Position numbers and translations under genes: made by a program. The notes beneath the pieces were generated by a model, which ran no database searches, had not been told where the DNA came from, and saw only the letters and a list, made by a program, of their open reading frames with translations. This document shows, one piece after another, positions 1-12,398 of a stretch of 64,000 bases of DNA (the stretch's first letter is position 1; every line of letters begins with the position of its first letter). The DNA lies in contig JAJHTX010000003.1 of NCBI GenBank assembly GCA_032164295.1, forward strand, positions 3,348,001 to 3,412,000, given 5' to 3'. This DNA is from Inonotus obliquus (Eukaryota; Basidiomycota; Agaricomycetes; Hymenochaetales; Hymenochaetaceae).

Positions 1-517
1 AACTCCAGAAGCAGACCAAGCAGACTTGATGCACCCGGACTGTAACAGTTAGGCTGAATCAGACAACGAATGATATGGTTTATGACGGGGATTAACATAC
101 CCTCCGTTTAGCCAAATAGCCCACGGAACATCAGAACGCTCGCCAGCATCGGCAGTGAGCGACCCATTCTGACTCTCAAAGGCCCAGAAGAAAAGTGTGT
201 CATTAGGATGGTTCGCACGGTTCACTGGTATGTTCCCAGCGAAGTTTCGACTCAGTGGGAACGTTACGTTCGGCAGGGAATCGTTGACGAGAAAGTCTGA
301 CGGGCATGTTGCATGTTCGTCAACATCATGATCCTCTTTACACAAGAACAAAGATGGACAACGTACAGTCCTGCCATTCTGGACTAAATTCTCCCGTTGG
401 CTTGCCAGGATATTCATGAGGGAAGGAGTTGGGCAAATCGGAGTCTGAGCTGTTGTCCTGCGCCAAGGCGGACGCGACAAGGTAGCTTGTGACCGTGAGG
501 AATGCTGCGTGTAACAT
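1..517 (-). CDS. Serine carboxypeptidase (S10), 5' part, cut by window edge
   Basis: Family role: secreted or vacuolar peptidase releasing C-terminal residues, with a Ser-Asp-His triad. Seen: the start codon at 515-517 opens a hydrophobic signal-like N-terminus (MLHAAFLTVTSYLVASALA). After a 65-70 nt intron near 310-380 the frame continues through PLSRNFAGNIPV and LFFWAFES to PWAIWLNGG. A second intron (donor GTATGT near 112, acceptor CAG near 40) joins this to PGASSLLGLLLE, rebuilding the family signature W-L-N-G-G-P-G-x-S-S. The catalytic Ser, Asp and His lie beyond position 1 and cannot be checked. The start was chosen because it is the only ATG giving a signal peptide in frame with exon 1. 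Confidence 0.85.
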
Positions 518-1581
518 TTTGTTTGTCACAGTCACGTTCACTTCTCTCTCAACGACTCGCACGACAACGTTGACGACGACTAAGGGAGAGCAAGAGACCA
601 ACCCTTTAAAGGAGGACCTGAGGGTAGGGGTGAAGGAGCGTAACCGTAGCGCTTTATATGGCTTCCCTAAAGAGAAGAGAAGAGTGGCTGGCTGATGCAT
701 AAACATAAGCGACAGAGATTGCTTCCATTTACTATACTAAAAACATCCAACTAATCTTCAGTCATCAGATGCGACTCCATCAAGGGATGGCCATATGCTG
801 TTGTATCATTGAATCAACCCGCTACACTCCGAGCAGCCTGAAATGGCGGTGTGGCAATTGTGAATCCCAGACTCCTCCGGACAAGAAAGCCATCAACAGA
901 TGTGATTTCGGATCGGGAATTGCGGCGGCGCAGCATTGAAGAAGCAGATACTCGCCAACTGGCACACGCACACTGACTCAGACCTGTTCGTTCATCGAGT
1001 ACTCCATGTGCATCCATTGACCGCAGCCTGATGCCGACTACTTCCAGCAGACAAGAGCGGAAGATTGGTGAGCAAATAATCACCTGAAGGGATTTTAAGT
1101 CGGGCAGTTCAGCCGTAATTTAAGGGTCGAGTGACCTTCATTCCCACTCACATTCCGCTTCAACTACTAACCACATGTATTCCCGCGGCAAAACATAATT
1201 CTATCTGGAATAATACCGTGCTGGCGAGGACGCCCGACGCACCGCCCAAAACACAAGGCATAATTTATTCTTAGCTCCAGTCAATCGCTTCGGCGATCTA
1301 GGCAATCCTTCTTTTCTATTTGGGCAGCCACAATCCCACGAGCTCAATATGAATTACTACATGCATATTATAATTGTGCGTGTTCATATCAAGGCCGTCT
1401 TATCGACACAGTATTAGATGGTCCGGAACAGCGGTATTCACTATTCGGCAACAAGTGCTCGACCGGTTTGGAATACATAAAGAGCGGTCGGATCCAAACT
1501 ACACAAATAAAGACTGTAAATAAACTTCTATATGCAATAAATCATACCAGTACATGCAAGATTGCCATGAAAACGGGTATT
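518..1581. other. Intergenic, carboxypeptidase promoter side
   Basis: About 1.06 kb between two minus-strand genes. It should hold the carboxypeptidase promoter and the 3' UTR of the DUF6533 gene. Short open frames occur (for example 814-1083 minus) but show no recognisable domain or convincing exon structure. I see no tRNA or repeat here. Confidence 0.5.
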
Positions 1582-3172
1582 TCAGATAACAGAATGTTGT
1601 GCAGTGCTAACGGTGAGTCCAGACAAATGTAAGAAGGTAATATCAGTTGTAGGCCTTGTATCTTGGTTCTGATCATAGTATGCTTTCTTCAACATGAGGA
1701 GAAGGTTGGGTGCCAAAATGCCTGAGATTGCAATGGAGGCAAGCATATGTTCACCATTTAGGTCAAAACCCTGCGTACGCGATTGATCAAAGGTTCATTT
1801 CCAGGTAAACAAGGCATGGCTTACTACTTGCACTTTGGTGAATAGGAAAAAACCGGAGACAAACACAGTGAAGATTCTATTGATTGAAATAATGATGAGT
1901 GTTCAGTTCATGAGATGAGGAAAGAATATTACTCACATGGAGAAATAGATCATATTATCTCGTGTGACAGCTTTAACCAGAGGCAAGTGCACTCCGGATT
2001 CCCTTCTGTTTGCTATTGATTTGTACGTTACCAATATGAACGTCACCAACTCGTTCACCAGGAATGGTATCCAGCATATCGGAGAATAAAAGGTTGACCT
2101 TATGACTTTGAAATCAAGACGGTACACATACAACGCAACAGTTAGACTCGATTGTATTCGCATGCATGAAGTGGAACTCACTCTCAAGACAGGTTACTTG
2201 CACGACAAAAAGGCCGAGCATAGCAATATCGAGAATACAGAACAGATTCCTGATTTTCTTGCTCTGACTGAACAGTGCATATGTCCGCAGTTGGAGCAAC
2301 ACTGAGTGAATAATCATCAGCGCTGATATACCTTCCGCAAAAGTTACACTCAACCCATTGCACAAGATGCTACGATAGCTCCTGTGTAGAATAACGCTTT
2401 GTATGGAAATTCGTGCTCTGGATGATAGCGGAATTAGACATATTGATGAGCAGAGCTCAGTTTCCTGCCAACCTTGTCTAGAGTGTATAAATATCAAGAT
2501 GAGCTAATGGCGATGTGTATTGTAGCACTCACAATCGTTTCAGTGAACAATAGCGAATGTCCGACTCATTTTCGATGCATGACTTGATAGCGTATTGGAA
2601 AGGTCTGACTATAAATCCGACTAACATCGCGATTTCAGAATTGGCCATCTCTGTTCTATGGAAGGCTCTGCACCTTTGCTGCAAGTGTATCTGGGCAACA
2701 TTAGCGAATTAAGAATTGCTGCATACGACGGCGTACATACATGATTGACGCCGCAGCAAGGTATTTACATACAGCATAGAACACTGTGCTAAATACAAAG
2801 GGCTTTAACTGTGTCCAATGAGATCAGTTCGGGAAGGCATCAAATCGGAAGACAGCATACCCATATGAGCGTGATCTTGTGGCGTTGAATTAAAGAGGCG
2901 TAAGATGGCTATATCCGTGCAGGCAAGCTGGAATTACCTCGTCTGTGATGGTAAGTACTGTAATGTTTGATGTCAATATATGAATAGCATGAGTAGCGAC
3001 CAGTCCAGTGCATACTGAAGTTGTAGAAGAATCCAGTCAGGATGACCGCTAGGTATAAAACTCGTATCAGCACCGTCACAAGGAAAAGATCAGAATAGGA
3101 AACAACCAAACCTTGTATGTAGACTGCTGCCATAGCGCTGCCCATCGACAAGGAGTTAGAATCCTCACTCAT
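1582..3172 (-). CDS. DUF6533 family multi-pass membrane protein
   Basis: DUF6533 proteins are a large, mostly uncharacterised family of about seven-helix membrane proteins in Agaricomycetes. Exons pieced together by eye, 5' to 3': MSEDSNSLSMGSAMAAVYIQ; then VCTGLVATHAIHILTSN continuing to ITVLTITDE; a 15-nt exon ITLIW (near 2862-2876), which together give the T-D-E-x-T-x-I-W motif; then LKPFVFSTVFYAVCKYL; a helix ending LLQLRTYALFSQSKK (R-T-Y-A-L is the family hallmark); LPLVKAVTRDNMIYFSM, matching the usual P-L-x-x-x-x-x-R-D-G-x-x-Y region; and a last exon ILAPNLLLMLKKAYYDQN ending at TGA 1582-1584. At least six introns; some joins around 2500-2700 are uncertain. Function unknown. Confidence 0.75.
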
Positions 3173-3804
3173 ATCCTCCGCGCGTAGAGTGATGAAATAT
3201 TAGGGAGATGATAGGAGCAAATAAGCAATAGGAATAGACTGAACGGACGGAGTATATCCTCTAGATATACTAACTGGACATTGATCGCGGTGGTACTGTT
3301 CTCAGGCTCCTCGCATTTCGACGCTATGTATGTCAGTGCCATTGATGCAGTGGTTTGTAGAGGTGTAAGAGGACATCCCTTTGGAGCATTAGTGTTTCGG
3401 CGCATCAAAGGCAAGAGGCACAAGGACCACTCAATTACACCCCACCGCCTCGGGAATGTGACATTTGCTCTATCTCGACCGTTGTCACCAGGTGAAACAG
3501 AGCTTTGCATACTTCACACGTGTCGTCCTTAGAGGGAGCGAACAACAATGCCTCAACTGTGCATTTCTTAATCGCCTAAAGAATATTAAAGGACCGATAT
3601 CAACGACACAAGATGATATAGTGCTCCCCCATAGCCCATCAGCGGTCTGGACGCGTTGTTCAGACTCTGGACGAATGTGTCAGAACATCATATATCAGTG
3701 GATCCTCGTGGCGGCGGATTACTACAGTCAAATTGAGTAAAACCGAGTCCACTTGAATATGTATATAGGACAGCCCCAGCAAATAGCAATGTTCGATCAT
3801 CAAA
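3173..3804. other. Intergenic between two minus-strand genes
   Basis: About 630 bases upstream of the DUF6533 start and downstream of the next gene's stop. An open frame at 3169-3510 minus has no recognisable domain and ends at the DUF6533 start, so I take it as chance. No repeats seen. Confidence 0.4.
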
Positions 3805-5297
3805 CTACGCCACCCTGGAGTACTCAGGTGGCGCAGTGTTATGTCCCGCTGATTCGGGATTCGGATCCACAAACCCGCCTGCACCACCATCTCCGTACCT
3901 ATTTTCATGCAAGCGCTGTTCTTGTAAGGAAATCACTGTCGCCTGGAGCTGGGCGACGTGGCTCAGAATAGCAGCTGTACTAGGATCTTCAGTCTCAGAT
4001 CGATTACGCGGCTGCCGGTCTACGGTATGGGAAGCTGATGTGCCATGAATAGGTGCAACGTGGCCAATTTTCTGTTGCTAAACACGGTGATAAGTTGTAG
4101 CAAACAGTCCGTGCAGTGCCCGTGGAAATAAATCGTTGTACGAACCTTCTGAGCGTGCGTCTGACTTTTTTCGTTGAATGTTGTGTTCACATCACCAACT
4201 TGAGAGCCGCGTGTTACATCGTTTTGATCCCTTTCATAAATGTCTCAGCTGGGGGATAGGACAGAGATACGGAATAGTCCTCAACGTACACAAATACCGC
4301 TGGCTGGGCAAGTAAGGAGGAAGATTTACCCTTGGGAAAAGAGAACCACTTTAGTAAGCCTCCAGCCTGACGCGCCGCCGTCCCAGTCGGCGAGAGCATG
4401 TCATCTGCTGGCAAAATCGTTGTGGATTTGCTCCGTTTTGACTTCCTCCAACAAATAAGTAGTGTGATTAGGAGCAGCGACCCCATAACTCCTCCCACAA
4501 CCCCGCCCGCAATCGCCCCGGTGTTACTCCGTGATAACGTCGGACTAGTACCAATGCTCGATGATTGTGTAGGTGATAGAGATGAAGCACTACTTGGTGT
4601 TTCCGTCGGAGTCTCATTTTCAGCCCTGCAAGAATGATTCATCTCCAAGCGTAGCAAAAACAATTCTAACTCACGTATAAACCAAGTAATCAAACAGAAC
4701 AGAAGTCGATGCTCCATCAGTACCTGGAGCTGCATTAACTTCCAAGGTATGTCCCGAGTTAGTCAAATTTTCCCTCGAGAATGCGCTCTGATTGTACAAG
4801 AAGTCCACGGAGTCTGTAGGGAAGTGCGCATACGAATCAACTTCCACGCCATCGAGGGAAAATATCAGCGACGTCTCAACGGAGGCACTGCCTTGTGGCC
4901 TGCCCGGAATAATAAAGTATGCCGAGATGGCTGTACCTGGACATGCGATTGCATGCAACAAGATAATTAGACCATTGATTCTTTCGGTGTCGATATATAG
5001 GAGAGGAGAAGACAACTCACCAGTGAACCGAAAGGATATTGTTCGGTTACTCCCTCCAGAAAAGAACGTTGTATCATGCCACGTTCCATCATGCGTTCTT
5101 CCCACGTCCGGGGACAAAGTGCATATTCCGCATCCATTCCCTTGCTGCCATGAATCAGCCGGCGAATACTCGATCGAAACGTCGCTATCGTCAACCGAAA
5201 TCTCCACAGCACGAGCCTGAGTGATAAGCCAAAAATTCAAGAGGTGTAGAATAAGAGGACAGAGCGCAAGAAGATTTCGGGATTGTAGGCGAGGCAT
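3805..5297 (-). CDS. Secreted single-span membrane protein with Ser/Thr stalk
   Basis: Type I membrane protein of a layout frequent in Agaricomycetes; no experimental function known to me. Order seen: signal peptide (LLALCPLILHLLNFWLITQA); an ectodomain starting VEISVDDSDVSIEYSPADSW with C-G-I-C and T-H-D-G-T-W-H-D-T; a Ser/Thr-rich stalk after PTETPSSASSLSP; one transmembrane helix (GAIAGGVVGGVMGSLLLITL) followed by basic WRKSKRSK; and a cytoplasmic tail. An open frame runs to a stop at 4214, but a better C-terminus lies further on: VAQLQATVISLQEQRLHENR (a heptad-like helix) ending NTAPPEYSRVA at TAG 3805-3807. The A-P-P-E-Y ending is typical of the family, so I extend the gene across an intron between about 4300 and 4060. 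A similar architecture appears at 56133-57982. Confidence 0.7.
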
Positions 5298-6340
5298 ACG
5301 TCTGCGATGGAGGGAACGTGCAAAGGCAAAGACAGGCGTTAAGCTCGATGATCAAGGTGCAAGGGCGCAGAGTGCCCAACCATCCGTACGAGATATAAAG
5401 GCCTGATAAGGCTTTATATGCAGTGTAAAGCGGATGCAATGTCTCTTCAGGGAGGGAGAATTCAATGAAAATATGACAGGATGTTTGTTCTCATTGCGCT
5501 CAGGCTACCGCCATCATCTTCTGGTGATAAGAAGTTGCATCGTTGGACAGCTACTTCGAATGAATGGGTCTGCATGAATTGAAGACAAGGATCAATCTAG
5601 CATCAGCGGAACTCACTCTGGCGCTGATGGGGATGAACTCGGTGGCACTAGCAGACAATTTTTTTCTGACTTCGGGTAACTACACCCACGTGATCCTACC
5701 TATGCCTCAGGAGCCTAATAAATATTAACAATGATTGACTTTAACTTCCATCGTTCATATCCTCTGAGGACGACTCCGTACAACAGGGATCAACACACCA
5801 TCTGGAAGATCAGGTTAGGAGGAGACAGGAGTAAGGAGTCATAAACCGTCTTTTTTCGTCTCAAAATCTCACTGGTAACGAAAACTCAATCCGTATATAA
5901 GAACTTCCCCTTCCTACGAGTCTTGATCTTTTGAACTCTGCATCCAATACACAAGTACGCACACACACATGCGACATTCAAAGAAAATGAGATATTTGAA
6001 AGGTTCGTAGTAGTATAGATATAGACAAGAAGAAGAAGAAAGGGGGAGGCCGAGGATTTATTTGTACTTGTATTCGTATTCGTAAGGGTAGATGAGAGGA
6101 GAGTACTAGTGGAAGTAGACGTAGACGTAGACAAACACGAAACTAGAATATTGCTATCCGTTTAGAAAGAAAATAGAGAAAGAGAAAGAAAAAGGGAGAA
6201 AGAAGAAGAGTATGATGTATAACTTCATACTTTATACTTTCGAAACGCTTTTTTCTTCTCCCCTCATGATCAATAAAAACATACCACATTCTCCTCCTCC
6301 TCCCTGACCAACAGCCAACCAACCGACAACAACGTGCAAC
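5298..6340. other. Intergenic, purine-rich low complexity
   Basis: About 1.04 kb between the start of a minus-strand gene and the stop of SEC1. Positions 6155-6215 form a GA-rich run, and 6060-6130 a GTA/GAC-rich stretch whose minus-strand translation is a meaningless Ser/Thr repeat. Probably the SEC1 3' UTR plus the promoter of the 3805-5297 gene. Confidence 0.5.
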
Positions 6341-9300
6341 TTAGAACTTGAAGAACCTCCTCTTCTTCAACTTCCCATCCGAAGAACTAGCAGCATCACC
6401 TGAACTAGCAACAGAAGTCATACTCTGACTAGGAGCCAACTTCGGTCCACCAGGTGCCAACAACCCCGACCCAAACCTTCCCGTACCAGCTCTACTACCA
6501 CTCCCACCAATCCCACCACCACCACGCCCATCATTAGGGTCGGCAGGAGCAGAAGCAGCACGCGGAGGTAAAACAACAGGTTCCTCCACAAAATACCTCT
6601 TATCCAAAAACGCTTGATCATCACCTAAAGCTTCACCAATCCCATTAGGCACAACTCTACTCCCAACTCCACCCAGCTCAACAACCTTTAGATCATCCAT
6701 AAACGATTCGGGTGTCAGCATATGTGTTGATCCTATAATAATATCTTTTTGGAGGGGGAGGGAACGGTGGTAGGCTGTACGCAGTTCGCCATAGGTCATT
6801 CCGCCTGTTAGGAAGACGATGAGACGTTCGTGGGTTTGTTGGGATGAGGATGGACCGCCGAGGCCGCCTGGACGGGGAGCTTTGTGCCATGTTGGTCGTG
6901 TACTTCGGAGAGAGGTTGTTTGTGGAGGTGGAGGTGTTGGTGCAGCTGCCTTTGCACCTTGGACTGGCGAGTCTTTTATGTAAGGGAAGATGGAAGTATC
7001 GAGCTTTCCTGAGACGTGGTCCTACAAGACAATCAAAACAAGCTCAGTATCCATGGAATAAGAATATAAAATGAGGTACTCACGTCTAAGACGGTCTGCA
7101 AAACGGGTTTGTACCTTGACAAATCATACTCTTCATCAGCCGCAGGTTTCGCCTTCAATTTCCTCCTGATATCTTTATCTCCGGCATTACGTGTCACCCT
7201 CACACCGAGATGCGTCAAACTACCAACAGCATCGATCTCTGCTAATTTCAGGCGAGCGTGCTGGCAGAGTCGCCTCTTGTCCTCCTCCGGTACGCCATCT
7301 CGGTATTGGATGTACAGTGAAATGACACGAACTTTGTTCAAATTTCTGGATGACTCAGTTGTTGAGCTCCGAGTGGAATGTGATAGTGAGAAGAGAGACT
7401 TACGCAACGTCATGACTATCCAGAATAGGTACCATCTCTTCAACTAGAGTCTTCGGAGTCTTACCCTCGGGTGTCATGCCGGTAGCGCAGTTCTAATACA
7501 CGCAGCGGAGCAATATTCATCAGTACATACTATCAATCCTTCAATTTGCTCGTACCTGCTCGATAGTCGCCAACGCAGGCAAATTCTGCTCCTCAAATAT
7601 GTGCATACAATTTTGAGCAATAGACAGATGAAGCGAGAACTGTAAAGGTCACACGAAAGGACGCATTCGAATCTTTATCAGCACATCTCGATAGCATAAC
7701 AAGATGCCAGAGAGTGAGCGTACCTTCGCCATCTGCGTCTGATACTGTGGTAACGTAGCAATCATATCTCTCATAGCTTCCATACTCGCCGGTCCCTCTC
7801 TATCAACAAGGCGAGGATCAGATACTCATAAAAACACAAATTCGCAAAGGCATGAAGAGATTGCATTATACGTACCCAGTAAACGAGGTATGCTCCTTCA
7901 AAAACTTATTGAAATCCGCCATAAGCTTATCAATAGCCTCTCTCATGTGTAAATGTCGAACATCGACCCAAACAGGATCATCATCGTTCAAAAGCACTTC
8001 ATTACGCTCTTCAGCGCCCGTTTTTGTCTTGTGGACGTGTCTGTAGTTAGAAAAATGCTCATCAGCATCCCCAAAGCACTTGGAGAAATGATAGGAGAGG
8101 GAGGGTACCGACATGTATCGTACACCATCAACGATATCAAGCAGATCGTTCGCCATCGCTTGGTACGTAAACTCGTGTAAGAACGGCGCAACAGTATCCA
8201 TCGACCGATCCGTAATAATCAACGTCCCTCTCGGTCTACCTTTCTCCTTTTTCTAACCATATTTCATCCCCACACCGATGAAAATAGCACGAAGTCAGCA
8301 ATATGTCAAAAAAGACGACAGCGCACAAAGGGAGTGGAGGTGGACTCACAGGCCACTCCGGATTACTCCTCTCATGCTCCTCCAGCGCCTTTTGTACCAT
8401 ATTTGCCAATACACGACTCAAGTACTCGTTCTCTGCATCCTCGTACGCTCTCGACTGCGCGCCTCTCGCTAAATTGGTGCGCCACCTCCCTGAACCTTCT
8501 TGTGGGGGTGGAGGGAGAAATGACTGTGTAGGTACGAGTGGTCCGAGAGGTTTGTGGTGTGAGGGTTGGTAATAGCGGATGTACGGGAATTCGTTTAATG
8601 TAATGCAAAGGTTTGCTATCTAGCGAGTTTTATCGTCAATTAATTCATGCAATAAGGAAAGTGTCAGACGAAAGTGGGGAGAAAGCAAACGAAAAGTAAA
8701 CGAAAAGAACTCAAAAACGTACATGTCGAGCCGTGAACCTCAAATCCTCCAACAGCTTATCTCTCATCGGTCCAACAGTTTGTTGCTGCCTAGGTGGTGA
8801 AAAAGCACTAAAGAAAACATGTGGTAATTCAATTGAGAATGCTCGCGGCTCGAGTGGCCAGAAGTTGAGGAAGAGTTCTGTTACGCATGCGAGGAAGGAT
8901 ATGGCGGGAGAGTTGGTGAGTCGTTGGAAGAGGTCTTCGGAGAGGGCTGTAAGTCGGGAAGGTCAGCATCAACAAGGACGTGGGTGGTTGGCATAGGATA
9001 AGTCGATCCATTCGCAGGGCACCACGGTTGGTTCAAAAGCCATCGGAGAACATGTAGCAGACTCGTCAGCTTCCATCCCATTAATCACATTACTCAGTCA
9101 AACACGCACCATCAACAAAGAAAAGATGCACTCTCTTAAACTGTCTCCTCCCATTCGAGAATTCCGCTATGATCCTCTCCACATTCCTCGTAGTTGGCAT
9201 AAGAAGGTACATGGCCTCTTGATCAGGTTGAGGTTCGTATAGTCTATCCGTGTTCACGAATATGGCTATGCGACGTTATTGTAGGATTAGATGTTGTAGT

Positions 9301-9967
9301 TGTGATGTGTCGTATCGAATGAATGAGAAAGCAGCGATCCATACGTCCAAATGGCCAGTCGTTCATTCATCCATATCATCATCGACGTTCAATAAAACCA
9401 ATCAGCACATCCAGAACGCCATATACGAAAACGAAAAAACAAAGACGAAAGAATAAAATAACGCACTAGAAACATTCTCCTCAAGAACATCATTCCTCTT
9501 CATAACATTATACAATATCCTTCTCGAATGTTCATCTACAATCAACGCTTTCCATCTTTGAGGTCGTTCAGGTTGGACGGATCGGATTGCTTCAAGGAAT
9601 TCTGGTTATTGGTCATTGGTCATTGGTCGTTGTTGTTTATGGAAGTATATGTTGTCCAGATGATGTTCGGGTGGAATTGTTGATCAGGGATCGTAACAGC
9701 CGTTCGACGTCGGTAGGGATCAGCGAGCCAGTCCATCGAATCAACGACGAGACAATAGGGTCATAAAATACGAGCGTAGAGCGTCCACCGTACAGACGTA
9801 GACAAGATCACCGCACCACACCGCAGCGCAACACGCAGCACCACCCAGACCACATCAAATAAATAGCACCATATTATAATGGCCAGATCAGCACTCCCAT
9901 TATCTCCCAGAATCAATTGACCTGAAACGAACTTACTTTCACGAGCAAGAGCCAACAGAGAAGTCAT
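6341..9967 (-). CDS. SEC1: Sec1/Munc18 family protein (exocytosis)
   Basis: SM proteins bind syntaxin-type SNAREs and assembled SNARE complexes to promote vesicle fusion; Sec1 acts at the plasma membrane. The start at 9965-9967 gives MTSLLALARES, followed after an intron by EFLEAIRSVQPERPQRWKAL and VDEHSRRILYNVMKRNDVL (near 9600-9470). Then come IFVNTDRLYEPQPDQEAMYLL (near 9260-9190), MIITDRSMDTVAPFLHEFTY (8222-8163), GVRYMSVPSLSYHF, YKPVLQTVLDVS, and the C-terminal MTYGELRTAYHRSLPLQKDI and HMLTPESFMDDL. The last about 85 residues are Gly/Pro/Ala-rich and end basic (KLKKRRFFKF). More than ten exons; total length fits the usual 650-750 residues. The gene is single and looks intact. Confidence 0.9.
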
Positions 9968-10694
9968 GGTAGTAAGTGATCAAGAGGAGAAACAAGAGGC
10001 GGCGCCTGCCTGAGAGCGTGCGCCAGCAATAGACCTGCTGTGCAAATCACAACACAGTCGCCGACCGGGGACACAAACGGTCACTCTTCTCCGTCGCTAC
10101 CAGATACTCGCATAAAACTTCAAAGTCCCATATTCAAAAATCAATACTACTTAGTCTTCCATACTATCAAGAAACATCCCCAATCCGCAGATATTTCAAA
10201 ATATTTGTATTATAAGTAGAAACAAGAAATAATCTTATCAAATCAATCCCTGTCCGTCGATGCACAACATCAACGTAAAGAGCTCGAGTTCGATAGAGGG
10301 GAAGGGACATGGAAGAAGGGATAGAAGAAAAGAAAGAAAAGGATTAAAAGTGTGGATTGTCTGGTGTCATGTCCTTCATTCGGGATCAAAAAATGACAAG
10401 GATAAAATACCTGAATCCGTGTCGTCTCAAAATGGAATAAAAGGAACAATAGACGTCGGCATGTTCAGGGCTAGGGAGGAGCAGATATGATCGATGTGGA
10501 GTAAGTAGCAAAGGAGGTAGATGGTGGGCAGGAGAACGGGGCAACCTAGAACTAATCGCCTTCATGCATCCAACACCGGTCGGCACTTCATCGCACTAGC
10601 TTGCAGTAAAAGATGGAAATATCTGATAAGAGAGAAGCGTAAATCAAATCCACTCATCCGCGCGTCTATCTAGAGAATATGCTTGAATATCCAA
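9968..10694. other. Intergenic between CDA and SEC1
   Basis: About 730 bases holding the SEC1 promoter side and the 3' UTR of the chitin deacetylase. A GA-rich run lies at 10295-10345. No credible coding exon seen. Confidence 0.5.
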
Positions 10695-12398
10695 TTACAC
10701 CACCAGCAGTCCATAGACGAGGACTGAAAGTCCCGCGAGCATCGCGCCCAGCGTTGGAACGCTCGCGAAGTTCCTGAGTGCCCCAGAGCCCTGCGCTTCA
10801 CCAATGGCAGTGGCCCGCGAGGACGCCGTCGTGGTTACATTACTGGAAATTACTGACTCTGGGAACGGGAATGTCGTGTTTGTTGTCGTCTCCAAATACA
10901 TATTCTCCGGAGGCCAGCCCTGGCAGGTACCAATGGGCTCCAGCGTCAGCTCCGGACTGAAGCTCAAGGCCCTGTCAAGGGTGTATCCAACCGCGAGATC
11001 GACGGATTGCTGATATAAATCATGCTGGAGGACGATGAAACCAGTATCGATCTCTGTTGAATTCCCGAGAATCTCTTCGAATGCCTCAAGCGACTCAGGA
11101 CCAGTGACAGATCCACCAGGAACCCTCCAGTCTGCGGACAGATATCGATGAGCCAAATTTTATCGGAGAGTAACGAGCACGTACCGTTGGTGTCAAACTG
11201 GTTGCCCTCAGGTCCACGAGTCCAAATAATGGGAACCATGCCCATCGCTAGAGAAATTGCACGAACACGGTCGTCAATGTCTCCGTACGGCGGGCGCATT
11301 GTAACAGGCGTCACACCCAAGACATGTTGGATCGCCTTTCGAGTGTAACCAAGTTCCGCGACGATCTCTGTAGTCGAGAGGGATGTCAAACTCCTATGTG
11401 ACCAGGTGTGCACGCTAATCTCGTGGCCAGCTATATACTCCGCACGAAGAATGTCAGGATTCTGAATGACACGCGAGCCGACAACGAAGAAGGTAGACTT
11501 GAGATTCCTCTGGTTAAGAAAGTCAAGAAGCTTGGTTGCTTGGGACAAGAAATCAGCAAGCAGCTAAAACAGCGAAGACCTCCGGGCTTACTGTGGAATG
11601 CTGGACCGTCATCGAAACTCATACCCCACGTGAGCTTGTCGGGGCACGCCACAACATCAGTGTCGCGAGTGTAACCTCCGCATGACCACCACCCGCGGTT
11701 AGCTGCATCGGCAGCTGCCTCTGCAGATCCAGCGCAAGTACCATCAGTTGTGCTCAAGTCGGGAATGTCGAAACCCTCCAATTCTTGCATCCACTCCTGA
11801 ACTTGTGGGTCGTCTAACGGGACGAATTAAATAAGTAACAGAAACATAACAAAGAGGTTGCAAAAACACGCACTTTCAGGGGGAACCTGGTCCATTGCTG
11901 GCCATTCTGAGGGGATGATAGTAACTGTTCAATCATGAGGTCAGTCACCGGAATTCCAGACAAATTGAAAGTACGCGCACATGTTGGTAATGGGGGAGCG
12001 CCCGGGATATCAGGAGTTTCGCCAGCGACGGGAATCGAGGCGAGAGGAATAGTTGACTGGGAGATAGCACCAGAGGTGATCTCACTCAATGGAGGAATAT
12101 CCGTAGCAGCAAGGCCGGTGAATGTGGACGTAGATGTCGTCCCAGTGCCAGTACCCGTGACGGTGCCAGTACCAGTACCAGTGCCAGTAGTGCCGGTGCC
12201 TGTTGTCTCACCAGGTGCAGTTGGCGTGGCAGTTGTTTCTCCTGGTGGAAGAGTAGCTGATTGGGACTCTGTACCCTCTGAAGTTGTAGGTGGTTCCTGG
12301 CGCTTTGCAGCAAGATGCCGGGCGTGGTGTCTTGCATTCCAGTCAGTGGCAGAAGCGAGAGTGAATAGAGTTGCAAGAGCGATAAAAGGTTTTCTCAT
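10695..12398 (-). CDS. GPI-anchored chitin deacetylase (CE4)
   Basis: CE4 deacetylases convert chitin to chitosan in the wall using a metal held by Asp-His-His. The start at 12396-12398 opens a signal peptide (MRKPFIALATLFTLASA). A disordered region with a Gly/Thr repeat (12120-12230) follows, then PDIPGAPPLPTCARTFNL. The catalytic domain shows MSFDDGP (motif 1; Ser replaces the usual Thr), HTWSHRSL (H-x3-H, motif 2), RPPYGDIDDRVR (motif 3), IIWTRG (motif 4) and TGFIVLQHDLYQ (motif 5). The C-terminus has SSNVTTTASSRATA, then GSGAL and a hydrophobic tail ending LVYGLLVV, as in GPI-anchored proteins. Introns near 11800-11880, 11530-11600 and 11120-11190; the first joins in phase at PLK/EWMQELEGFD. 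Confidence 0.9.

Noticed and set aside
814..1083. 89-codon minus-strand frame upstream of the carboxypeptidase
   Set aside because: No domain, no consistent splice sites, and the composition reads like noise.
3169..3510. 113-codon minus frame ending at the DUF6533 start
   Set aside because: No homologous motif; it overlaps the expected promoter and no splice joins it to the gene.
5886..6134. Minus frame with a Ser/Thr dipeptide repeat and a hydrophobic segment
   Set aside because: Translation of a simple repeat in the SEC1 3' region; no gene structure.
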